Of a DNA stretch of 10,856 bases, positions 1 to 5,622 are shown one piece after another. Made by a program: the position numbers and the translations under genes. The stretch lies in contig JAJFMS010000037.1 in assembly GCA_020696885.1 (NCBI GenBank), positions 1 through 10,856 on the forward strand. Reading direction: 5' to 3'. This DNA comes from Armatimonadota bacterium (GTDB lineage Bacteria; Armatimonadota; SYMT01). Position 1 is the first letter of the stretch. Each line of letters opens with the position of its first letter. Below the pieces are notes generated by a model, which saw only the letters and a program-made list of their open reading frames with translations, was not told where the DNA came from and did not search any database.

Positions 1-239
1 TCTGAGAAGTAGTGATAGGTGGGGCCCGCGCTGGGCTCTTGGAGCGGGATGAAATTGGCGAGCACCACCACTTTGCTCGCGTCTTCGGGGCTACGGAAGA
101 AGTAGACGTCCGTGTTGTCGGCCTTCGGATCCTCCGCGATCATCGGCGCCTCTGCGTGGCTCGAAGCCCGGGCAGGGGAAGCGGTGATGGCGAACGCGGC
201 GATCCCGGCAGACAACAGGACCAGGGAGCGATAACGCAT
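1..239 (-). CDS. DUF4331 family secreted protein, N-terminal part (cut by window edge)
   Basis: The frame gives 79 residues before the window ends. Residues 1-26 form a signal peptide: a short basic start (MRYR), a hydrophobic stretch, then SPARA before the probable cut. The mature part begins SSHAEAPMIAEDPKADNTDV and continues with YFFRSPED and VVVLANFIPLQEPSAGP. This is the characteristic opening of the DUF4331 family, exported proteins of unknown biochemical role. The start at 239 was chosen because a GGAGG motif (247-251) sits 7 nt upstream. The overlapping ATG at 243 is only 3 nt from that motif and opens a frame that does not read as this family. The gene lies downstream of the histidine kinase on the same strand but is separated by 150 bp, so it probably has its own promoter. 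That spacer holds 11-bp-spaced direct repeats. The C-terminus is outside the window. Confidence 0.85.
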   Translation of the reverse strand, partial: MRYRSLVLLSAGIAAFAITASPARASSHAEAPMIAEDPKADNTDVYFFRSPEDASKVVVLANFIPLQEPSAGPTYHYFS

Positions 240-246
240 ACATCGT

Positions 247-251
247 CCTCC
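247..251 (-). promoter_or_regulatory. Ribosome binding site of the DUF4331 gene
   Basis: GGAGG on the minus strand with a 7-nt spacer to the ATG at 239. It decides between two overlapping ATGs, since the other at 243 would leave a spacer of only 3 nt. Confidence 0.7.
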
Positions 252-328
252 AGGGGGTAGAAAGGGAGGCGTCCCGGTCATACGAGGACGGGACGAGTCT
301 CGGGGACGGTGCCGGTTTACCCCGTGGA

Positions 329-369
329 GGTAACAAGGCGGTAACAACAGCGCACCGCTGAGGTTACAG
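329..369. promoter_or_regulatory. Operator-like 11-bp-spaced direct repeats upstream of the DUF4331 gene
   Basis: On the plus strand GGTAACAA occurs at 329-336 and again, identical, at 340-347, an 11-bp period. A weaker copy, GGTTACAG, lies at 362-369, exactly 22 bp (two periods) after the second. Read on the minus strand, towards the DUF4331 gene, the core is TTGTTAC, a 4-bp spacer, then TTGTTAC. That 7-4-7 layout is the architecture of Pho boxes and other sites bound by OmpR/PhoB-class regulators as head-to-tail dimers. A regulator of this class is encoded at 1754-2449. That it binds here is inference. Confidence 0.45.
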
Positions 370-389
370 TTTGGTGAGGGAGGACGTGG

Positions 390-1676
390 TCAGGCGTGAA
401 CCAGCTCCCAGGGGAGTGCGAGGCCGAACCAGGTGCCCTCTCCCAGGCGGGTGCGCACGGTCAGCGGAACCCCCATGCGCGCCGTGAGGTGCCGGACGAT
501 GGTCATCCCGAGACCACGGCCTGGGGGCAGGTCCGCGCGCCGCTCGCAGGCACGGCTGTCCGGGGACTGGTAGAACTCCTCGAAGATCCGCTCCTGCACG
601 GACGGGCTCATGCCGAGGCCGTTGTCCTCCACCTCCAGCAGCCACCGGTCCGGTGACGCCGAGCGGACCCGCACCGTTACCCGGCCATCTCTCCGTTCCT
701 GAACCTCCGGCTTACCCGCGGTGAACTTGATGGCATTCGAGACAAGGTTCGTTACCAGATGAGTCAGGTGAACCCGGTCCAGGTGCACGGCCGGGAAGTC
801 CGGCTCCGCGTCCAGCGTGAGCCGGACCCCGCGGCTCTCCGCCTGCAGCGTAAACCCGGCCAGCAGCTCGCCGAGGAATTCGGCCACGTCGATCCGATCC
901 ACGCTCCAGGGGATGTGACCCGATTCGATCCGGGCGTAGGTAAGGAGTTCGTCGACCATGCCGCTCATGGAGCAGGCTCCCCGATCCAGGAGGGCGAGCG
1001 ACTCCGCCCGGTCCGTGGGGTCGTCTTCGATGCCCAGCAGGTGGACCAGCGTGCGCATGGAGGCCAGGGGCTGCCGGAGATCGTGCACCACGGTCAGCAT
1101 GAAGCGACGCTTCAGCTCCGCCGCCGCGACGAGCTGCTCATTCACCTCTCGCAATTGCTCCGCGGTCCGGCGCTCCACGGCCACCCGCTCCCGCAGCATC
1201 CGCTCTCGCTCCAGCTCCGCGCTGGCCCGCATCGCCAGCAGGGAGAGGAGCTCGATGTCTTCCCGGCCCAGGGGCTGATCGGACCGGGCGTCCAGGAAGC
1301 AGAGCGTGCCCAGCACCTCGCCGAAGGAGTTGCGCACCGGTACTCCCAGGTAGCGGGTGAGACCCAGGCGCACCCCCGGGTGATCTTGATAGCAGGCCTC
1401 TGCGGCGGCGTCCTGGATGAGCAGGGGACACACCGGCCCCACGACAAACTGACAGTAGGAGTCCGTGAGCGCGAGCGAGGTGAGGTGTTGGAGGCGCGGG
1501 TCCGGGTTCAGAACGGCACGGTAACTGACGTGGCCGTCCTGGATGAGGTTGAGCATCGCCATCGTTCCCGGGTACCGGTCCGTAATGATCTCCAGAATCC
1601 GCTGGTAGATCACTCCCGGGTCGGGATGGAACAGACAGCTCAACTCGACGAGCGCTCGTTGGGGATCGGGAAACAT
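390..1676 (-). CDS. Soluble GAF-domain sensor histidine kinase
   Basis: A 428-residue sensor kinase that should autophosphorylate on histidine and pass phosphate to a response regulator. An N-terminal GAF domain covers about residues 20-155, with the TDSYCQFVV, LLIQDA and LGVPVRNSFGEVLGTLCFLD stretches typical of redox- or ligand-sensing GAF modules. A charged, probably coiled linker (about 155-190) follows. The HisKA domain carries the phospho-acceptor H198 in VVHDLRQPL. The HATPase domain has the N box NLVSNAIKFT (N314), the G1 box DNGLGM (351-356), the FEEFYQ box and the G2 box GRGLGM (386-391), so it looks catalytically complete. There is no transmembrane segment or signal peptide, so it should sense a cytoplasmic cue. 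No strong Shine-Dalgarno precedes the ATG. It is divergent from the response regulator, with a 77-bp spacer. The GAF ligand cannot be read from the sequence. Confidence 0.92.
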   Translation of the reverse strand: MFPDPQRALVELSCLFHPDPGVIYQRILEIITDRYPGTMAMLNLIQDGHVSYRAVLNPDPRLQHLTSLALTDSYCQFVVGPVCPLLIQDAAAEACYQDHPGVRLGLTRYLGVPVRNSFGEVLGTLCFLDARSDQPLGREDIELLSLLAMRASAELERERMLRERVAVERRTAEQLREVNEQLVAAAELKRRFMLTVVHDLRQPLASMRTLVHLLGIEDDPTDRAESLALLDRGACSMSGMVDELLTYARIESGHIPWSVDRIDVAEFLGELLAGFTLQAESRGVRLTLDAEPDFPAVHLDRVHLTHLVTNLVSNAIKFTAGKPEVQERRDGRVTVRVRSASPDRWLLEVEDNGLGMSPSVQERIFEEFYQSPDSRACERRADLPPGRGLGMTIVRHLTARMGVPLTVRTRLGEGTWFGLALPWELVHA

Positions 1677-1753
1677 CGGGGCTCTGGTTGCGGTCGGCGT
1701 CAGCCCACGGTTGCCGTCCCCACCCCTCGATTCCTGCTTTCGGAGAAGCCGTG

Positions 1754-2449
1754 ATGCCGCGCCTACTGCTGGTCGATGACGACCGCCTCCTCCTCCGCTC
1801 GCTGGAGAAGCTGTTCGCGGCGGAGCAATATTACTGCCGGAGCGCTCATACCGCCGCGGAGGCGCTGAGCATCCTGGCCACCGAGGGGGAGAACGCCTTC
1901 GACCTGCTGGTCCTGGATGTCGGCCTGCCGGACATGGACGGCCTCACGGCCTGCCGCCGGGTGCGGGCGCATCACCGGCTCCCGATCCTGATGCTCACGG
2001 CGCGGAGCGAGATCACGGATCGTGTGGCCGGGCTCGAGGTGGGAGCGGACGATTACCTGCCCAAGCCGTTCGACCCGCGCGAGCTTCTGGCACGGGTCCG
2101 AGCGCAGCTCCGCCGCGGCAGCGAGTACACCCAACCGCCGGAGGAACACGAGCAAATTCCGATCGGCGGGCTGCTGCTGGACGTGGGGGCGCACGTGGTA
2201 TCCCGCGGCGCGGAAGAGATTCCGCTCACGAGCCGGGAGTTCGAGCTGCTGCACCTGCTGGCCCGGCACCGCGGGAAGGCGCTGGCCACCAATTGGATCT
2301 TCGAGCAGTTGTGGGGCTACGATGCGGAGCTGGGGGTGAAGACGCTCACGGTGTGCGTACGGCGGCTGCGGCAGAAGATCGAAGTTGACCCGGCCCGCCC
2401 GGAGCTGCTCCTCACGGTGCGGGGCTTCGGGTACAAGCTCGCAGGATAA
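1754..2449 (+). CDS. OmpR/PhoB-family response regulator
   Basis: A 231-residue transcription factor. The receiver domain (about 1-120) has the acidic pair D9 and D10 in LLLVDDD, the phospho-acceptor D55 in LDVGLPDMDG, the switch residue T82 in LTARSE and K104 in PKPFDPREL. The C-terminal winged helix (about 133-231) has LTSREFELLHLLARHRG, the recognition-helix region VKTLTVCVRRLRQKIE and the closing hairpin VRGFGYKL, diagnostic of the OmpR class. The frame is open 66 nt upstream of the start. I chose the ATG at 1754 because it gives the standard receiver N-terminus (MPRLLLVDDD) and has GGAGAA at 1742-1747, 6 nt upstream. It probably pairs with the divergent kinase. A divergent rather than co-directional pair allows both genes to be controlled from one 77-bp spacer. 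Confidence 0.95.
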   Translation: MPRLLLVDDDRLLLRSLEKLFAAEQYYCRSAHTAAEALSILATEGENAFDLLVLDVGLPDMDGLTACRRVRAHHRLPILMLTARSEITDRVAGLEVGADDYLPKPFDPRELLARVRAQLRRGSEYTQPPEEHEQIPIGGLLLDVGAHVVSRGAEEIPLTSREFELLHLLARHRGKALATNWIFEQLWGYDAELGVKTLTVCVRRLRQKIEVDPARPELLLTVRGFGYKLAG

Positions 2450-2494
2450 GCAGTCGCCACCGCCGACCACCCTTTCTTGCCAACTGAAGGACCG

Positions 2495-3889
2495 TCAGGG
2501 TGAGGACGCATCGCTTGCATCCGGGATGGTCTCGACGGCCCCAAGCGACGCCTCGAGCGCGGTGACGCACTCCGCATCCAGAAGCGTCCCCGCCTCCCGG
2601 CGCAGGATGCCGAGCGCCTCTTCCTCCGGCATTCCTTTCCGATAGGGGCGGTCCGCCGTGAGCGCTTCGTAGACGTCGGCGACGGCGAGGATGCGGTCGT
2701 CAGCGGTCAACTCCCCGCCCCGTTTGCCCCACGGATAGCCGCTGCCGTCCAGTCGCTCATGGTGGTTGGCGGCCAGCTCCGCCAGCCCTCGGAACGCCGT
2801 GACGCGAGAGAGGATCTCGAAGGTGTAGCGGGGATGGTCCTGAACCGCCATGCGCTCCCCGGGGGTCAGGGCCCCGGGCTTGTCCAGGATGCGGTTGGAC
2901 ACTCCAAGCTTGCCGATGTCGTGGAGCAAGCCCGCCCGGTGCAGGTCTCGCAGCCGCTGCTCGTCTAATCCGAGCTCGCCGCCGATGGCGCCCGCGAACG
3001 CGGCGACGCCGGAGGAGTGCCGGTAGGTGTAAGGAGACTTGGCGTCGATGATCTCGGCGAACGCGGCGCATACCTCGTCCAGTCCGGCGCCGTCGATGCA
3101 ACGAACCAGGTCCTCCGGCTCGAAGCTGCGCACCAGCGTCATCACCTCGGCGTCCGCCACCTGCGCCCACCACGAGGAATCGGTCCAGCCGGCCACCAGC
3201 TCCGCGAGCTTCGGGTCGAACCAGGTTCCGCTGCGCGCCCGCACCATTTCCAGCACCTGCGCCACGCCCGCTTGCTGAACGAAGACCTCCACCGTCTGCG
3301 CGAGCCCCGCGATCCGGGCCAGCAGGGGGATGGCGTCCCCGCGGGTGCCGTGCGGATTCCCCTGGCCGTCCCAGTGCTCATCGAGCGCGTAGACCGCCTC
3401 GGCCGTCGCTTCCGGAAACCCGAGCTGCCGGACGATGCCGGCGCCACGCTCGCACCGGATGCGGAACATCGCGGCAGCGCCTCCTGGGGCCACCGCGACC
3501 TTCACTACGTGCCGGACCCGATCCGCCAGAGAACAGCCCAGCGCCGCGGTGCGGAAGACATACCGCGCCGCCTCCAGCTTGTGGCTCCAATCCGTGGTCT
3601 TCAGCTCCCGCTTCAGCACGTGCTCATCCGAGCCGAACAGGTCGGCGGTCTGCGCGGAGTTGCTGGAGCAGCCTGCGTCTTTCAGCAGCAGCGCGTAATA
3701 GAGGGCCGAGCGAGTCCCCGCGTCCAGGTCCAGCTCCGTGGCCAGGCGCATGCCGATGGCGCAGGTGCGGAGCGAGTGCCCCGGCGGCAGCCCTTCGGTG
3801 AGGTCCAGGGCGTAGGAAAGCGCCCCGAGCACCTCGGCAAGGCTCACCGTGATCGCATCGCCCGCGACGGCGGAGGGGAGAGCGGACAT
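2495..3889 (-). CDS. Tandem HD-GYP domain protein, probable cyclic-di-GMP phosphodiesterase
   Basis: A 464-residue protein of two HD-type halves. The C-terminal half (about 285-440) has H291, HDIGK (323-327), DHP (351-353), HHERLDGSGYP (376-386) and D405, the full metal-binding and GYP signature of enzymes that hydrolyse cyclic di-GMP. The N-terminal half (about 15-225) keeps the fold but not the site: LLKDAGC stands where HD is expected (K70-D71), and DEHWDGQGNP (170-179) replaces the HHExxDGxGYP signature. It is probably regulatory. The frame is open up to 4081, but the ATG at 3889 was chosen because the preceding stretch is arginine- and proline-rich without family character. The chosen start gives MSALPSAVAGDAITVSLAEV, a usual opening for this type. 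The Shine-Dalgarno there is weak, so the start is moderately sure. The gene converges with the response regulator (45 bp between stops), with no clear terminator between them. Confidence 0.88.
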   Translation of the reverse strand: MSALPSAVAGDAITVSLAEVLGALSYALDLTEGLPPGHSLRTCAIGMRLATELDLDAGTRSALYYALLLKDAGCSSNSAQTADLFGSDEHVLKRELKTTDWSHKLEAARYVFRTAALGCSLADRVRHVVKVAVAPGGAAAMFRIRCERGAGIVRQLGFPEATAEAVYALDEHWDGQGNPHGTRGDAIPLLARIAGLAQTVEVFVQQAGVAQVLEMVRARSGTWFDPKLAELVAGWTDSSWWAQVADAEVMTLVRSFEPEDLVRCIDGAGLDEVCAAFAEIIDAKSPYTYRHSSGVAAFAGAIGGELGLDEQRLRDLHRAGLLHDIGKLGVSNRILDKPGALTPGERMAVQDHPRYTFEILSRVTAFRGLAELAANHHERLDGSGYPWGKRGGELTADDRILAVADVYEALTADRPYRKGMPEEEALGILRREAGTLLDAECVTALEASLGAVETIPDASDASSP

Positions 3890-4003
3890 GACCTGAGCAA
3901 GGACGCGCGGTGTAGGCTCCGGGGCGGCGCGTCTTCTATTACGTTCTACAGGCACCGCCGAAATTCGTGACCAGCAGCGCTCTTCTCCCGGGAGTGGCCC
4001 GCA

Positions 4004-4045
4004 TCCGGTAGAATGCAATCGGGACCTCCGGATACTGCAACGGGG
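4004..4045. repeat. Imperfect tandem repeat in the divergent promoter region
   Basis: TCCGGTAGAATGCAATCGGG (4004-4023) is followed by a similar TCCGGATACTGCAACGGGG (4027-4045), 23 bp apart and alike if one gap is allowed. TAGAAT at 4009-4014 resembles a -10 box for the gene starting at 4081, but no convincing -35 box lies upstream. The repeat could be an operator or chance. Confidence 0.25.
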
Positions 4046-4080
4046 CAGCGGCGCCGGGCCCCACCAATCGGAGTGCGACA

Positions 4081-4746
4081 ATGGATACAGGTTACCGGGT
4101 CTGGGCCGTGCTGGGGTGCCTGATGCTGCTGCCGCTGCGGCTCTCCGCCGCCGAGACCCCCGGGCCGGAGGACGTGATCCGCCGGGCCGAGGAGCGGTTC
4201 CGCACCCTGGTGGACTACGACTGCCTCGCCGACACGGACACTCGCGCCGGCAAGAAGCACGCGTCCGGCACCTACCATCTCTGGTTCAAGAAGCCGGAGA
4301 TGGTGCGCATCCGCGTCATCCGGGGCGGGCACCGCGGCTCCGAGGTAGCGGTGGACCGGGACGGCAACGTCCGCGGCCGAGAAGGCGGGCTCCTCAAGCC
4401 GTTTGTGGTCGGCCTGCGCAAGGGAGACGGACGCCTGAAGAGCATCCGGGGCGTGCCGATCACGGAGCTCGATTGGGGCTCGTTTTACAAGACGTTCCGC
4501 GAGCACGCTGCGCGCCCGGACGCCCGCGCCACGCTGGCTCCCCGCGATACCAGCGACGCGCCGTACCTGGTGACGCTCACCTCCACGGAGCACGGCACCC
4601 GGGTGAAGGAGACCTACCGCATCGACCCGACTCGTTGGACCATGCTCGAAGGCGAGGTGTTTGAGAACGACGTTCGAGTGGACCATATCGTCTTCCGGGA
4701 CATAACCCTGGACGCCGGTACCCCGGACAAGTTTTTCCGGCTCTGA
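4081..4746 (+). CDS. Exported LolA-like / DUF1571-like protein
   Basis: A 221-residue protein with a signal peptide at about residues 1-24 (hydrophobic VWAVLGCLMLLPL, then RLSAA before the likely cut). After it comes EDVIRRAEERFRTLVDYDCL, then a beta-rich body. HLWFKKPEMVRIRVIRG, followed by GSEVAVDRDGNVRGR, is the kind of strand pattern seen in the LolA/LppX superfamily and in DUF1571 proteins, which bind lipids or lipoproteins in the periplasm. A role in envelope lipid handling is inferred from the fold only. It does not look like LolA itself. GGAG at 4070-4073 lies 7 nt before the ATG, so the start is well supported. It is divergent from the HD-GYP gene across 191 bp and stands alone. A palindromic element begins 20 bp after its stop and could act as a terminator. 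Confidence 0.75.
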   Translation: MDTGYRVWAVLGCLMLLPLRLSAAETPGPEDVIRRAEERFRTLVDYDCLADTDTRAGKKHASGTYHLWFKKPEMVRIRVIRGGHRGSEVAVDRDGNVRGREGGLLKPFVVGLRKGDGRLKSIRGVPITELDWGSFYKTFREHAARPDARATLAPRDTSDAPYLVTLTSTEHGTRVKETYRIDPTRWTMLEGEVFENDVRVDHIVFRDITLDAGTPDKFFRL

Positions 4747-4766
4747 CCTGCTGCCTCCGCCCTCCG

Positions 4767-4948
4767 CCGTCATTGCGAAGCGCCCGTCGCCCCTCTCGGT
4801 TCTCACCGTGCTCTCGCGAGCCTGCCTGTACGGGCGCGGGGGCAATCCCGAAGGTTGCGAAGTACCTGGACTTGGTGCTTCGGCGACTGGCCGGATCCGT
4901 CCACGGTCGGGATGGCCACGGGGCAAAAGACGCCCCTCGCCATGACGG
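4767..4948. repeat. Nested palindromic element (MITE- or REP-like) between convergent genes
   Basis: The ends CCGTCATTGCGA (4767-4778) and TCGCCATGACGG (4937-4948) are inverted repeats matching at 11 of 12 positions. Inside, GGCAATCCCGA (4841-4851) faces TCGGGATGGCC (4907-4917), pairing at 10 of 11 positions. At the centre CGAAGTACC (4858-4866) and GGTGCTTCG (4874-4882) form a 9-bp stem with one G-U pair and a 7-nt loop. The three arms are concentric, so the 182 bp can fold as one long hairpin. The outer end resembles the GTCATTGCGA-type ends of non-coding repeat families common in many environmental genomes (from memory, not checked). There is no ORF of its own and no clear target-site duplication. 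Confidence 0.55.
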
Positions 4949-4974
4949 TTCTTCCTTTGCAGAGCCCTCGTTGA

Positions 4975-5205
4975 TCAGCCCGCCAGCAGACGCATCCAGC
5001 TGCGGTAAATCGGCGTGGCCCGGAAGCCGGTCGGGCGGGGCATGGCACGGCACTCCGCGCAGAGTACGCTTTCGTGGGACCGGCCCCGGAGCGCGGAGCA
5101 GGCGCGGCAGACGATCCGGTGGCACCGGCCGCAGCAGTCCCCCGCGTGAACGTGGAACCGGTCGCGGCAGATCGAACAGGCGGGCGGTGCAGCGGTGGCG
5201 ATCAT
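4975..5205 (-). CDS. Small FYVE-like zinc-finger protein
   Basis: A 76-residue protein with eight cysteines in four CxxC pairs: C10/C13, C25/C28, C33/C36 and C49/C52, with spacings 2-11-2-4-2-12-2. F17 follows the first pair, and S37 follows the third in CHRIVCRACS. This spacing matches the FYVE/treble-clef layout (two interleaved zinc sites). The basic RRHHCR motif that FYVE domains use to bind phosphatidylinositol 3-phosphate is replaced by HAGDCCGRC, so lipid binding is unlikely. A structural or protein-binding zinc module is the safer reading. No signal peptide or membrane helix is seen. The gene is real by its ribosome site: AGGAG (5212-5216) sits 6 nt before the ATG. The C-terminal tail after C52 is short and ends WMRLLAG. 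The gene stands alone; a hairpin and a palindrome lie in its leader. A RING-like or zinc-ribbon assignment is the alternative. Confidence 0.7.
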   Translation of the reverse strand: MIATAAPPACSICRDRFHVHAGDCCGRCHRIVCRACSALRGRSHESVLCAECRAMPRPTGFRATPIYRSWMRLLAG

Positions 5206-5211
5206 CGGATA

Positions 5212-5216
5212 CTCCT
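5212..5216 (-). promoter_or_regulatory. Ribosome binding site of the zinc-finger gene
   Basis: AGGAG on the minus strand, 6 nt before the ATG at 5205. This near-ideal site is the main support that the 76-residue frame is translated. Confidence 0.75.
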
Positions 5217-5229
5217 GACGCGGGGCGCC

Positions 5230-5262
5230 CCCGATCGACCTTGATCGGGACTCAAGCGCTTG
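5230..5262. promoter_or_regulatory. Leader hairpin and palindrome upstream of the zinc-finger gene
   Basis: CCCGATC (5230-5236) and GATCGGG (5243-5249) form a perfect 7-bp stem with a 6-nt loop, 13 nt upstream of the AGGAG site on the transcribed minus strand. Next to it, CAAGCGCTTG (5253-5262) is a perfect 10-bp palindrome of operator size. The hairpin could affect translation or be part of an operator. No promoter boxes could be fixed, so the role is unknown. Confidence 0.4.
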
Positions 5263-5486
5263 CGTAAGGACTCTGTCGGCGGGAGCCGCTCGGAGTCTGG
5301 AGTCCGTTTGATTCGCCCGCAGCGTCGCGCAGCCCGAAGCCGGAGTGATGGAGGGCGTCCGTCCTACGGCCGACCGATCGCTAGAACGTAGGGCCGGAGC
5401 TCCGTCTTGGCCTGCTGTGGGAACGGGAATGCCTCGGCCGAGCGGGCTGGGCGGAAGCTTCCTCGTGGCCTGATGGGGGACGGCGA

Positions 5487-5538
5487 CGGAGCGCCCGCCC
5501 TACCACTAACCGACCGCTCGAACCGGCCGGGCGCTCCG
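5487..5538. repeat. 11-bp perfect inverted repeat downstream of purK
   Basis: CGGAGCGCCCG (5487-5497) and CGGGCGCTCCG (5528-5538) are exact reverse complements separated by 30 nt. The element lies about 85 nt beyond the purK stop, where the purEK transcript should end. There is no T-run after the stem on either strand, so it is not a classical intrinsic terminator. It may protect a 3' end, be a Rho-linked stop or bind a protein. Confidence 0.45.
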
Positions 5539-5622
5539 ACTCAATCTAACCCTCGAACTCCTCCGAGCTGCGAGCCGGCGGGGAACCGGGCCCTCCCCGG
5601 CTCATTGGCTCACCGGGACGAG

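Larger units (their letters stand above)
5206..5622. other. 417-bp intergenic region without a gene
   Basis: I see no supportable coding frame here. A long open frame entering from 5407 on the plus strand is the shadow of purK and purE. The region holds the leader of the zinc-finger gene (hairpin 5230-5249, palindrome 5253-5262), a weak 6-bp inverted repeat CCTACG/CGTAGG (5363-5368 and 5387-5392) and a strong 11-bp inverted repeat at 5487-5538, about 85 nt after the purK stop. No tRNA and no clear poly-T terminator were found. Confidence 0.6.

Noticed and set aside
759..1754. 331-codon plus-strand frame whose TGA overlaps the ATG of the response regulator (TGATG), looking like translational coupling.
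   Set aside because: It is wholly antisense to the well-supported histidine kinase. The product is rich in His, Arg, Gln and Gly with no domain, a usual shadow in high-GC DNA.
2468..2502. Inverted repeat CACCCT/AGGGTG between the convergent response regulator and HD-GYP genes as a terminator.
   Set aside because: Only six pairs across a 23-nt loop with no T-run, overlapping the HD-GYP stop. It is not distinguishable from chance.
3017..3970. 317-codon plus-strand frame.
   Set aside because: Antisense to the HD-GYP gene, whose motifs are unmistakable. The product has no recognisable pattern.
3946..4926. 326-codon minus-strand frame across the LolA-like gene.
   Set aside because: The plus-strand gene has a good ribosome site, a signal peptide and a coherent fold. 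The antisense product is Arg/Gly/Pro-rich and also crosses the palindromic element.
4773..5267. 164-codon plus-strand frame covering the zinc-finger gene.
   Set aside because: It begins inside the palindromic element, is Arg/Ser/Gly-rich and has no ribosome site. The minus-strand frame has AGGAG and ordered CxxC pairs.
5489..5537. tRNA-like pattern on the minus strand (GGTTCGAGC and GGTTAGTGGTAG with a 7-bp outer stem).
   Set aside because: Only 49 nt long, the loop order is wrong for a tRNA, and there is no anticodon arm. It is the 11-bp inverted repeat.
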